Under the pieces are notes generated by a model. It was given only the letters and a program-made list of their open reading frames with translations. It searched no databases and was not told where the DNA came from. A DNA stretch of 64,000 bases from Lactifluus volemus (lineage: Eukaryota > Basidiomycota > Agaricomycetes > Russulales > Russulaceae), in assembly GCA_022376515.1 (NCBI GenBank), contig WTXI01000013.1:620001-684000 (forward strand), given 5' to 3'. Position numbers and translations under genes: made by a program. This document shows, in pieces, positions 24,634-35,613 of this stretch (positions are counted from its first letter, which is position 1; each line of letters starts with the position of its first letter).

Positions 24634-27320
24634 AGAGTTGGTTCCCAGCGTAATAATCGAAATATCTCCGAGTCCTCTTCGATCCGATCCACGCCCGTGT
24701 CAATGGGTGTTCCTCGAATGTATTTTGAGGGTTACGACCAGCCGCGCGCCTCCCAAGTTTTTTCATGATCCAATTTGGTCCGCTTGCCTCTCGGTGACCA
24801 CCGCTATCAATGTACATAATTTAAAGCTAACGAACGAAGGCTTGGCACACGCATAGTCCTAGTACACGTGCGGCCTGCTTCGTGTTATGTCTGGCGTCAC
24901 CTCACATATGTTCCTCGCTAGCCTACTAGTAGTATTGCCTCACATACCATACCTCGTTTGTGTGAATGTCTAATCTTTCAGTCTAACCGGCACGGACAAG
25001 AGCAACACAACACATCATATTAGCCGCAAGCTGACAGGGTCGTAACGACAGCAGGTATACTAAAGAACGAATAAAGGAACGTTGGATAAAGAAAGTCCAT
25101 AATAGTGACTGATAGCTTGGGCACCATATATCAGTAAAAGGTAGATGGCAGAAGATGGCCAAGGAAGTAAACGATACGTCACAAAGAAAGCAGGGAGGGC
25201 AGTTGAAAAGTGCTTAGAGAGGGCAATAGCCACCGTCATGACGCATAGCATGAGTGATCGCATCAAGTAAGATGTTGTTATAGTCACTAGCAGTATGCCA
25301 CATCGCAAAACCTGCGAGGTGTGCCTCCCTGATGCAATTGCCTTTCACGCCTGTTCAGTTACAATGTATGAGTTTAAAAAAACCTCCCATAGACAGAGTG
25401 ACGTACGGAATGAACTGGCGTCATCATAGGACACCATATCCTGCGATGAAGGGTTATATATGAAAGGCTGGATTCAAAGAGTCATCAGTGAATCAATGAT
25501 TTGCGGGTGGCGGTAAATCACGCACTGTGTGGCTACACAGATCGAACATATAGTCCATCCCTGGGCCAGGGTCTCCGAGCTCAGTGAGGAACCCGGTAAG
25601 TACCAAACTCCAGAAATTGAAGATGCCACCGACGACGGTAGGATTTCCACACTCGTCGACATCGCCTGCCGTGGAGTCCCACTTGTCTCCTGCGGGCTGT
25701 TTAGATTTGTCGAAGGGTGCGTTGAGCCCGATCTCGCCAGTCGCCTGGTCGTATGCATGGGCCCGTTCTACAAAGTAGGAATGTCCGTATGCTGCGACGC
25801 CAATGATAATCTTCTCCGCTGGCATGCCTGCGGCGGTCCAAGCCTTGACAGCTGACTTTACAGAACCTTGGGGCGATGGTGCACACGAGTCATCCAAGGG
25901 TGCATTTGGACCGACGGAGGATGACCATGAGCCCCAGATATCATAGGCCATAATCTCTAAATATGGTATCAGAGAACGTTGCGCGAACCAATAAGGGGAA
26001 GCGAACCAATATAGTCGAGAACCACCGCAAACTCGGAGACATCCGACATTGGTTGACCATCCGATCCCAGGAAGGGGGTTATTGAGACGGCAGCGGATAT
26101 AATAAGGCCGTCTTTTTCTACCATGGAGCGAAGGAGTTGCAGAAAGGTGAGGAAGTTTGCGCTATCATTTGGTGAGGCGACGTTGCAGCCAATTCCTTTC
26201 GTCGTAGGGTATTCCCAGCTGTGATTCAGGTGAGCAAACCAAACTCTGAGAGATAGAAAGACACGCGCACTCAAAATCAACACCCCCTAGACTGTATTCA
26301 TTGAGAACATCTATGATCGCCCGAGCAAAGGTTTGGCGGTTTTCTTCGGTGGCTACAGCACTCGAGAAGAATTGCGAACCACCCCAACCTCCGATGCCCA
26401 GGATAGGTACTACATTCTGGGCATGTCGTGAGTTATGAGAACAGATACAAAAGTGGCGCATACATGGTACTTCGCGAGGTGCACAAATTGACGGAGTACA
26501 ACTTGGTCAGATGGCTGAAGGCCGACGCTGGAATCCTGTTTCGTAGATCTAAGGACTCTCATCAAACCCAGCACAAAGGGTCACTTAAGATACTCACGCG
26601 AAAGCGTAGATAATCTGGTCATACTTTTTCCAGCTGATCTCTGATGGAGGGAAATCAGCACTGTGCCATGAAGCATACCACGACGAAGCAGTTGGTGGGG
26701 TTGACGAGGCAGGTTCAACGACCTGCCAGATTTAGCGCTCGAGCGCGCAGAGAGGAAATGTTTGCTGTGAAAAAGAGCGGCATTGCTCAGCTGAGCATAG
26801 TAGAGAATAATGTAAAGACCAAGAATGATCTTCATATCTTAGGTGAACAGGACGTCCTAGGGTACTGGCAGGTTGTTTCGATAGGCCTTTTAAATACTGT
26901 ACGCTGAGGCCGCGGATGAGCCCAAACGAGAGTTAAAAAAGGAGCTATTACTCCGAGCCAACCGAGGAATGCGGTAGTAGCCTGAGCATCATCGATATCG
27001 CAGACGAAAAGGACGAGCTGGAAGCTGGCCTGCGTTCAATTCGGCCGAGGGTCCTCGGAGGATGAGGTCTTCCATCTGTACTATCCCGGGCCGAGTCGGA
27101 GCCGCGGCATCGGATGTGAGCCTTGCCAGGCCGGCCCCTGGCCCATCCTTGAAAGTTATACCCAGTACAGTACTGTAATGCTTCAAAGATACTATACAGT
27201 AGAAACAACGCGGGTGCCAAAACGGGCGTCAAAAGGGCAAGCAGTTGTTCGAGAGCGTACCGACATCTTCCTCGGAGGCCGTGACTCAGGTCCTCCGATG
27301 CGATGTGCGCGTTCACGCAC
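24634..27320. repeat. Tandem duplication unit B (chitinase B)
   Basis: It is colinear with 21291-24250 including flanks: agagttggtt at the start, gtacagtactgtaatgcttc near the end. It differs by scattered substitutions, small indels and the absence of the 262-base TIR element. Together the copies show a duplication old enough for paralogue divergence. Confidence 0.85.
25214..26835 (-). CDS. Secreted GH18 chitinase, copy B (exon 1 out of phase)
   Basis: Exons 26598-26835, 26464-26548, 26271-26416, 26007-26218, 25526-25956, 25407-25467 and 25214-25350 mirror copy A, with the middle exons identical in length. The same signal peptide is present. The catalytic motif is GGVDFDWEYP, closer to consensus than copy A, and IIIGVAAYGHSYF and FNFW are retained. 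Exon 1 is one base short against copy A; the shift begins near CAACTGCTTCG where copy A reads CAACTGGCTTCG, and the correct frame returns only after it, so the gene as read is broken in its N-terminal third. The C-terminus stops early (MRHDGGYCPL) and lacks the hydrophobic tail. It may be a young pseudogene or hold a miscalled base. Confidence 0.85.
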
Positions 27321-28343
27321 ACCTCCACATCCCCATTCTCAAACAGTACATATTTTAGTGTTTCGTCGGCATGTCGACACTGTTGAAATGGATGATTATC
27401 GGTTCGGACAGATTTCCCGTTTACTGCGCTGACACTCTCTTAGTATGTAATTACGATCCGAGGCCAGCACCGAGCGGGACACCGAGTGTGCCACGCTTAG
27501 GTTTCACCACCTTTACCCTGCCTCACTAACTACCTATTTCACCCTCCCTTTCCCTTTGATACATGAGTTATTTTTAGTTCACAGCCATCAGACTTGGGTG
27601 TAGATGAATACCTTCGTGTTACTGTACTGGAATCAAATCATCGCTTCGCTGTTCTCGAAAACGTCTCAGGCCAACTAATTGAGGCCTTCTTCGAAGATTT
27701 TCCGCGGGCTCGGTCGGTTAACGAGTGTAAAGCGCGCAAGTCTGGCAGCTGCTACCATGTGTAATCCTCACTCGCATCGAGAAAGAAGGATGATGACAGC
27801 ACTTGAAATAAATGGCTGGTTGATTTAATTCGGATTGTCCCTCGCCTAGTACGCCGGTCGAGTCTCCGACTTAGATCATGAAAGAAAATACGCGATCACT
27901 CGAAAAGCAACTTCCTAAATCGCAGGGTGGTGATGTCTGAGACCCATGTATTTAATCCTGCGTAATGATAGTATCTAAGCCTGGATCACAAAATCGAAAC
28001 GAAGGAACGTAGGTCATGATCGAATGATCAACGACATATCGACATCGATAGACATTTGCTACTCAGCAATTGTGTAGAGAAATAAATGCTCTCATTTTCC
28101 AGTAACACGACACTCTTGCCTTCTCTCACCGCCGTCCGAGTTGGCTTTTCCATTTCCCAGTGATGAAACCTTGGTTGTCATTCTGTCAGTGTCCAAGGAG
28201 TGAGACTCAGGGTTCCGAGTCGCTAGTATAGTAAGATCAAGACTTTTCTTTTCTTTTGGAGAGTTCTACATCTACCATCCCGACTCACGACAGACGCTGA
28301 CCGGACCACCACCACCACACCTGACACCTTTTTAGAAGGAAAG
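27321..28343. other. Unique spacer and AK6 upstream region
   Basis: 27321-28029 shows no gene. 28030-28343 is the AK6 promoter, duplicated at 24255-24571. The spacer is absent from unit A, so it was deleted there or inserted here. Confidence 0.5.
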
Positions 28344-29039
28344 ATGCAGGAAAACGGCCCTCGCTCATCTCCCGTCATCGTAATCACTGGCACACCCGGT
28401 ACAGGCAAAACCACCCACGCACAGCTCCTCGTTGAGCAATCACCCGTCCCGTTGCAACACATTAACGTCAGCGAGTTGGTAAAGGAAAAGATGTTGCACG
28501 ATGGCTTTGACGAGGAATGGCAAACTTATGTGGTTGACGAGGATAAGGTACGCCCATTGCTCTACTACCCTCTCGGTGCGCCTGGTACGCGAAAATGATG
28601 CGCCAACACAAACCTAGGTCGTCGACGAATTGGAGCCGCTGGTCAGCGCCGGCGGGGGACTCATACTTGACTGGCATACGTGCGACGCGTTTCCGGAGCG
28701 GTGGGTTGACCTCGTGGTCGTATTACAATGTAATCACACTCAACTATGGGATCGTCTCGAGGCTCGGTGTGCCCGTCATTCCTCTCTCACTCGCTCTGAT
28801 CGGTGATACTTAGCTATCTTCTCTCCTTTGCTAGGGGCTATCCATTAAAAAAAATCCAAGAGAACAACGAAGCAGAGATTATGAACGTCGTTCTGGAGGA
28901 GGCTCGCGAGGCGTATGCGGAAGAGATCGTTATTCCGTTGCAGAGCGAAAACACGGAGGACTTGGAATCGAATGTGTCCCGCGTCGTGCAGTGGATTGAG
29001 GCATGGCGAAGGGATCAAGAATCGAATACTGGGAGCTGA
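28344..29039 (+). CDS. FAP7: Adenylate kinase isoenzyme 6 / Fap7
   Basis: Exons 28344-28547, 28618-28766 and 28835-29039 join to 185 residues, the normal length. The P-loop is GTPGTGKT near residues 16-23. Further AK6 landmarks are INVSELVKEK, DEEWQTYVVDEDK, LILDWHTCDAFPERW and the C-terminal EARGYPLKKIQENNEAEIM. Fap7/AK6 is a nuclear NTPase needed for the last steps of 40S ribosome assembly (pre-18S cleavage through Rps14). The start ATG sits in an AGGAAAGATG context that is conserved in the duplicated fragment. It is convergent with SEH1 across 181 bases. No disruption is seen. Confidence 0.95.
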
Positions 29040-29220
29040 CAGAGGAAGTGATGCTAGGATTCGGTCCGCTCTGAATCGAATCCCCATCTCTTACGTTCTG
29101 TACTATGTACAACGGCCTTCGCTGAAAGGCATTTTGAAAGGATATATAGGACACATAAGTCAGGACATGGAAGTGCCACCTTGAGCTCGAACTGAGCCGC
29201 TAGCAAGCAGGATTATGTTA

Positions 29221-30758
29221 TCACTCTGCAAGGTTGCCATCATCGATATCCATGTCGCCTTCCTTTTGCTGTTCCTCAGCCTGCTCAACCGTTATGTATC
29301 CCGCCGTCCGCCAAATGTTTCCGGTTGTGGCTTTCCACAGACGTACGCGGCCATCATTTCCAGCAGAAGATAGAACGGTTCTAATCCAGCTTTGAGTGTG
29401 AACTTGGAGAACGAGAGGGAAGCGCATACCCTGTGATGTTCCATTCCACCCTGCCTACCGCAGACCTGCATGTCACCGTAAGAAGGTATAACCGTTGTCA
29501 GCAGGCGGTGAATGTGCCCACTTGTGATGATCAAAATCTGCCACGACACTCCCCGTCCACTTTGCTTCCTCTGGCCCATCCGTACGCCCATCATCAAGTG
29601 AGCTCGGATACAGTTTCCAAACGCGAACATGCCCGTCACGACCACCTGTTGCAACGAGATGATACGAGCGTCCACATGAAGGTGCCCACGACACGGAAGT
29701 GATTGCATATGGCGCCGTCACGTCCTCAGAAATGGACCCCGGATCTACAGATGGAGAGGGATCAAGCGAGAGAAGAGTGATTGGGCGACGCGACGGAGAC
29801 AATTGAATAATCTGCAGTGTCTCGTTGAGTCGTTCGTGAAGGAAAAAGGGGCAAGAGAAAGACAAACCTTTACAACGCCAGATATGCCGCTGCAGGTTGC
29901 GAGCACCTCGCCCCAATATCGCTCCTTACACCAAGAGACCGACCACCCGCCGTCTGCCTCGCGGCCACCAGCACCTCGCTGCATCAGCGGTTGCTGCTGT
30001 TGCTGTTGCAATGCGTTCGCGACGAGCAAGGCATCCGCAGCAGGCGGCCCGGAGATCTGAGTGGGAGTGGGCGCTGCAAAGGTATGTGGATGCGATGCCG
30101 ATGCCGATGTGGAAGGAAGTGCAGGGAGGTCTGCTTCTTCTGCTAGCGTCCAGTTCGTGAGAGCGGGGGCTTCGAGACACTCATACACGCGCAAATGATT
30201 GTCCGAAGCAATCGTAGCCTATCAGACGTGGGTAAACAACAAAAAAAAGGAATGGCAGACATGGCGGAAGGAGCGCACCAGTTTTAACCCGAACTGGTGA
30301 GGCGCGAACTCCACGGCGCGCACGCTTCCCTTGGCGTCTACTAATACTGCACGCTCTACCCAACGCGTTCCAGGTCCACTGGTTGCGGCTGAAGCTCCGT
30401 TCGCCTGTGGTTGGTCAGTATTGTCCGCAGGGGTCTCCTCCCAGACCTTCACAGTACGGTCAAACGACGAACTTGCAAGGACGGAACCGAATTCCGGATG
30501 GGCCCAAGAAAGTTTCGTCACCGCTGCATCATGAGCCTGCCCTCCTACTCTGTCACATGAACTGTCACCAGGGAAAATATCAGAGAAGCCACGCACCTTC
30601 CAATCGGCCACGGCTGTCCAGGTACCGTCGGACTCGTCGAGCCGCCATATCTTTATGCGATGGTCGAGGGAGCACGTTGCAAGACGGACGCCATAAAAGT
30701 CGTATGCGGCGTCGGTTACGAGGTCACCGTGCGCGTTTTGTATTAAGCTAGTTTGCAT
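29221..30758 (-). CDS. SEH1: Nucleoporin Seh1 (WD40)
   Basis: Exons 30597-30758, 30279-30536, 29868-30218, 29522-29811, 29430-29465 and 29221-29380 join in phase to 418 residues. The start HGDLVTDAAYDFYGVRLATC and following DHRIKIWRLDES, HDAAVTKLSWAHPEFG, SFDRTVKVWEE, GRDGHVRVWKL and GNDGRVRLWK match Seh1, a beta-propeller of the Nup84/Nup107 nuclear-pore scaffold and the SEA/GATOR2 complex. A Gln run (six Q) lies in a low-complexity insert between blades. I start at the ATG at 30758; the open frame extends upstream to 30917 but that reads as 5' leader. It is head to head with CIA1, 163 bases between start codons. Confidence 0.93.
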
Positions 30759-30921
30759 GGCTCGGTACGACGCTTGGCGACCCGGAGAGGCGCGTTTGAC
30801 CACGGGACGGGGTTGATTAGCGGACCGGGCCGGGCCGAGTTCCTCTAATCGGCTTTTCATCGACGTGACATCTCGACTCAATCTATGCACCTTCACCCAT
30901 ACATTCACAAGGGTCATTTCG
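30759..30921. promoter_or_regulatory. Bidirectional promoter SEH1/CIA1
   Basis: Only 163 bases separate the two opposed start codons, so both genes must be driven from this segment and parts of each other's leader. I do not recognise specific factor sites. Confidence 0.6.
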
Positions 30922-32238
30922 ATGCAGCAGGATAAAAACGTTCATGTAGAATATTCGCACAAAGTTGTGCTGTTAGCTGAGCTCTCGGGTGAGCTTGGCT
31001 ATCATCGACCTGCTGCATACTCGGGACTAAACCCTCTTAGGACATGATGACCGCGTCTGGCATGTCTCATGGAATCCAGCTAAACCCCTGCTAGCGACTT
31101 GCTCCGCCGATAAGTCTGTCCGTATCTACAATTACACCGCTGGCCCTTCTCCGAGCTTCGTGTTTCACACCTCCATCCCCACTGGACACACCAAGACCGT
31201 GCGCGGTCTTGCTTGGTCGCCGTCCGGGTCTACGCTCGCTACCGCGTCTTTCGATGCGAACATCGGGATCTGGCAACGTGATGGTCAGAACGAAGACGAT
31301 GAAGGCGCACCTGGTGAATGGGAGTGCGTGAGTATTCTTGAGGGCCACGAAACCGAATGCAAGAGCGTTGCTTGGTCTGCAACCGGGAGTTTCCTTGCGA
31401 GTTGTAGTCGCGACAAAACTGTCTGGATATGGGAAGGTGCGTAACTTTATCTCACCGTCTCCGCGTTGCTCACTCACTCGCGAGCTAGCCCAACCGGATG
31501 CCGACTTTGAGTGCATGGGGGTGCTTATGGAACATACCCAAGATGTCAAATACGTTGCGTGGCATCCTAGGGAAGAGGTCGATTGTTTTTTAAGTAACTC
31601 GGAAACTTGCTGACCCTAGTCTTTGGAGCATAGATCCTAGCCTCCGCCTCTTATGATGATACAATCAAGCTCTACCTCGACGACCCAAGCGAAGATTGGT
31701 TCTGTTTTGCCACACTGACAGGGCACGCATCAACCGTATGGTCTCTTGCATGGGCGCCAAACGGTCGGTACCTCGCGTCTGCATCGGACGACTGTACAGT
31801 CCGGATATGGAAGCGCATCGCAGAACACGATTGGGAATGCGTTCTTGTGTTAGAGCAGCATGTCCGAACTGTATACTCGGTTACATGGGGAACAGGAAAG
31901 CCAGGCACGACGGAAGGCAGCAGCGAGTCACTTGGCTGGGTTGCTTCGACGGGGAGTGATGGCTGGATCAACGTTTGGGCGTTCGAGGTGAGTCGCCACT
32001 TCGCCGCACCAGCGCATGACATGGCCATGGAGGGTTTGATCACTTCTGGACTCAGGAACCCCTGGATTCTACCGAAAGGAGTCCTCCAAAACACACCCTC
32101 ATAGCACGCCTTGAGCACGCGCATGGTGTCAGCGACGTGAACTCGATCGTGTGGTGTCCAAGAAGAGGATACGAGGATTTACTTTCAACTGTTGGGGATG
32201 ATGGTCTATCGAAGGTATGGAAAGTTGTACCAGTATAG
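30922..32238 (+). CDS. CIA1: Cytosolic iron-sulfur assembly protein Cia1
   Basis: Exons 30922-30988, 31041-31436, 31489-31577, 31634-31987 and 32056-32238 join to 362 residues. Seven WD40 blades are visible ([88 protein letters not shown]). Cia1 (CIAO1) is part of the CIA targeting complex with Cia2 and Met18/MMS19, which delivers [4Fe-4S] clusters to cytosolic and nuclear enzymes. The blade order and length fit the family and no disruption is seen. It is divergent from SEH1. Confidence 0.94.
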
Positions 32239-32649
32239 AAATTTAGAAGTACAATCGTTGGGGTTCTGAAGAATTCCCTTTCTCCGGCCGTACTTTCTTT
32301 GGGCTGAGGAAATACAGTACTGATTCCAGTCATTGTAAATGCCAACGGTGGTTTTTCTGGGTCATCTATCCCAACCCCGAGTTCGATCTTGGAGCTTTGG
32401 GCGATCCTCAGAAACAATAGGTACAAAACAGTCGGGTCATGTTGCCAACTTTAACCTGCTTCTATGTCATGTCATGCTCGAGTATGGTAAGGCGCTCGAC
32501 TGAAAATCCGAGTCGGTCCAGGTCACCAGCTGTTTGCCCGTCGATCCCTGGCTGTTGGCGGATGGAATATAGAACATCATAATGGTACAATAGGTAATTT
32601 TTACCACATGCACCTTGTTTGTCGTTCATACCACTGTATTGACAGTCAA

Positions 32650-32737
32650 CCTTTGGTAGCTCAACTGGAAGAGCATGGGACTATAACAGAGCATCTGTGA
32701 TATCCCAAGGTTGCTGGTTCGATTCCAGTCCGAAGGA
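32650..32737 (+). tRNA. tRNA-Tyr-like with AUA anticodon, intron-containing
   Basis: The acceptor stem CCTTTGG/CCGAAGG pairs with one G-T wobble, C1-G72 and A73 fit eukaryotic tRNA-Tyr, and the D arm is GCTC/GAGC. The anticodon stem TGGGA/TCCCA encloses CTATAA plus a 15-base intron. The B box is GGTTCGATTCC and a T run follows at 32741. The anticodon reads ATA instead of the universal GTA. Confidence 0.75.
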
Positions 32738-32900
32738 AATATTTTTGTCTGTACCCAAATGAACAGCGGTGTGCTTCTTCTTAGAGCCTTCTTTATATTG
32801 AGTGGTTGGCGGCCCGGCCTGGCCAGGTACAGTTGAGACTGACGATGAGCATTGGTGCAGCGTGACAATTCAGACCGAACTATGAGACATCTCTTCGACC

Positions 32901-33639
32901 TACTATATCGTACCAGGTCATCGTCACTACGACAACTTCGTCATTGTCACACACTGTCACACGCGGGCCGAACACTGATCAAAATAATTCAAAGTCCGCT
33001 TCCTAAGCGAGCTTTTATGTGATGATGGGACGGTCTTTTGGTCGCATTTTCTGTTTGCTCGCTTACTAGTTTACGTCGGTAGCAATGACATTGGATAATC
33101 AAGTGACCTTCCATATACTGCACTGTTTAGTCGGCTCGATATATATGATAATATAAAAAATACATGCAGGGCTGAATAGCTCAGTGGTTACAGTGACTAT
33201 TTTTGCCTCCGGCCCGATTTCAGGAGTCCTGGGTTCAAATCCTGCCATGGTCATTTTTAAAAACTAACAGCAGAGGAATTTTTTGTATGGAACTTGGACA
33301 ATTGGCAGTGCTTATTTTATTTTCACATTTTGGAGAAACAATTGTGGCCAGGCAACCACAGGAAGGGACGACAAAGCTCATAGTTGTTACCGTCTCTATG
33401 TGTCCATTTACGGCCTTGCTTTCTAAACTCCGACATGCCGCTCAACCGGCAGACGTGACACACACCATGAAATCTATCACTCGTTTTTGGCCACTTTGCT
33501 GAACAAAAACTTATGGAATATATACTGGTTACTGTCTTGAATACACAGTCAAAATTTGGTAGAGATTGAATCAGTAGTTGTTGAGTTATTTGAAAGTGAC
33601 GAAGTCATGGTAGTGACGATGACCTGGTACGATATAGTA
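32901..33639. mobile_element. Non-autonomous TIR element, 739 bases
   Basis: The left end tactatatcgtaccaggtc and the right end, its reverse complement gacctggtacgatatagta, continue inward (atcgtcactac / gtagtgacgat, then acttcgtca / tgacgaagt) for about 40 bases. The outermost TA on both sides could be a TA target duplication, as in Tc1/mariner elements. There is no transposase. A tRNA-like sequence lies inside. Confidence 0.7.
33169..33253 (+). ncRNA. tRNA-derived sequence (SINE-like)
   Basis: An A-box (TAGCTCAGTGGT) and a B-box (GGTTCAAATCC) are in order, and TTTTT follows. The T stem and acceptor stem pair poorly, so it is not a convincing functional tRNA. It looks like the tRNA-related head of a SINE or a tRNA relic carried inside the surrounding TIR element. 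Confidence 0.4.
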
Positions 33640-34527
33640 TGTGTGTGGCCGTCAGAAAAATATCCCAGCTGCTTTGGTTGGGTGTTGGATCTGGGCGGAT
33701 AGAGAGACACTCGCTTGAGCCCAAGGTCTGACAAAGCGTGCCAGCACACGACTACGGGTCAAACTTGGGTCAAACTATCGTGAAGAGCACATCCCGACGA
33801 GACCTTCGTTCCCTCCGTCATGGTCGTGTCATCACAATTTCCAATGAGCAGCCTTATGTCGCCTCTCCGACCACCCGGCAGTGTATGTTAACTTAGGACA
33901 GACAACTGGCGCCTTGCGCCTTGTTGCCACAGTCGTCTGCTCGACGAGCTTTGGAGGTTTTGACGATTACTTGGAAAAACTGGGCGTTCCAATTTTAAGC
34001 AACGATGTGGTATAAACAGCGCTCAACTCGCCTCCGCCGCGGGGATAGGGTAGTGAACTCAAGTTGGTATTTCTGTGTTCTCCTCTAGTTTTCCCTTCGT
34101 ACGGTACGCTAATTTCGAACTCGTTAGAGATGACCTTTAGGAGTTCGTCGTGTTTGTGATGTTATCTCATCTCACACAGTCTAGCCCTCGTCCTCAATCA
34201 GCCTTCCGTATTCCGCAAGCAGCCTTCCGCCAGCCGTCGTCCAATCGCTGATCTTTGCCTGTCTTCCTTTAATATAGAAGAGAATACCGTCTACTACCCG
34301 CGTCATCACGTGCCAGTGCGTGCGCGAACTGCTCGGGGCAATTGGGCATCTTTTTGTCTGCTACCCCTTCCCCGTCCGAGCTGGCTTCAATGAGACTCAA
34401 CGAATACATTGTGATATGTTTTAGTTTCGCTGAATCTCATTTTTTGCAGCTTCCCAATTAGCGTGTGTGGACGATCTTTTATGACACAGATCTCGTTCAT
34501 CATCCATACCACTGAATAGGTTGGTAA
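33640..34527. other. No supported gene
   Basis: Spacer between the TIR element and the second tRNA. Nothing recognised. Confidence 0.4.
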
Positions 34528-34615
34528 CCTTCGGTAGCTCAACTGGAAGAGCATGGGACTATAACAAAGCCTCTGTGATATCCCAAGGTTGCTGGTTCGA
34601 TTCCAGTCCGAAGGA
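34528..34615 (+). tRNA. tRNA-Tyr-like with AUA anticodon, intron-containing
   Basis: The acceptor stem CCTTCGG/CCGAAGG is perfect, with A73. The anticodon arm TGGGA-CTATAA-(15-base intron)-TCCCA gives anticodon ATA. The B box GGTTCGATTCC and a T-run terminator at 34620 follow. It is nearly identical to 32650-32737 apart from three changes, and the immediate 5' flank (cataccactg) is also similar. Confidence 0.78.
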
Positions 34616-34850
34616 AATCTTTTTCGCTCTCGAAAGGAGAGAGATGTATTAGAGCGGCATGTTTCTCACTTGGTACTAACACCGACCGCATGAAGGAAGG
34701 TAATCAAAATTACCAGTGAGCAGTTACGCGACACATCATGCTGAGCTATCAGATATCTATTTAACCTGTATATGGGTTTTCGACCTTGATCAGACAGAGA
34801 GATGGATTTTGGCATCCTTTTGTCTCCTACCTGTTGCCACCCATACTCAG

Positions 34851-34938
34851 CCTCCAATAGCTCAACTGGAAGAGCATGGGACTGTAACAGATCATTTGGC
34901 TTTCCCAAGGTTGCTGGTTCGACCCCGCTTCTGAGGCA
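34851..34938 (+). pseudogene. tRNA-Tyr (GUA), degenerate copy
   Basis: The D arm and anticodon arm match the two copies above, and this one has the standard loop CTGTAA (anticodon GTA) with a 14-base intron. However the acceptor stem (CCTCCAA against TCTGAGG) has two mismatches, the T stem is altered (GGTTCGACCCC) and position 73 is C. TTTT follows. Probably a pseudogene or a weakly folded tRNA. Confidence 0.6.
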
Positions 34939-35613
34939 ATAGTTTTCTTCTTACAGTGGACGTAAGAGGTTTATCAAAGCAGCATGTTTCTTTACCAACA
35001 CCCGATCGAGAGACAGAAGCAAGTAGCATAATCAATGCTGCATCGCGTTCGCGGCTGGTTGCGCTAGAAAAGGAACCCCAAGAATTTCACAATGTTTATC
35101 CACACGTGGGCGGAGAGGCGGAATACCACTCGCAGACGACTGCGCAGCTGCATGATGCGAAGATAACGTGGGCTAGCAGCCCGGTGGTCCGGGTGTTTCA
35201 CGCAGGACTCGGACCTGTCATCCTTCGCCTGCATAGTCTCACCAGTCTGCTTCATTATTACGGCCACAACAGTGGACAATTACGCGTGCATACGCCTCAG
35301 GGTCCGATGAATTCCATGACACGGAAGGTCGTCGGCGAGGAGAAGTCTCGACAATCAGCTTCGATTCTGATGTCGAGGCCCGTTGCCATAAATAAGGTAA
35401 ATGTTGTGCTGGTGAGAGGGACCATCGTGAGAGGGGTTGCCTACGCAAGTGCTTGTAACACACACTGGCATGGTCCATCCCGTATTTCAAACCGAGTGAT
35501 GCGAATAAAATGAGCAGAAGATCTGTCAAGAGATTTCTACTGCAGGGTAACGACCACTCGGAGCAGTTCTATACAAAACACTAGAATTGAATTTAGATCG
35601 CAAGACAACGCCA
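34939..35613. other. No supported gene
   Basis: A 185-codon open stretch (34956-35513 plus) begins with GTG and reads without domain signal. I treat it as chance. Confidence 0.4.

Noticed and set aside
30759..30917. N-terminal extension of SEH1
   Set aside because: The added residues are not Seh1-like, and the conserved start fits the ATG at 30758.
34956..35513. 185-codon open frame after the tRNA genes
   Set aside because: It opens with GTG inside tRNA-flanking sequence; no domain and no introns where neighbouring genes all have them.
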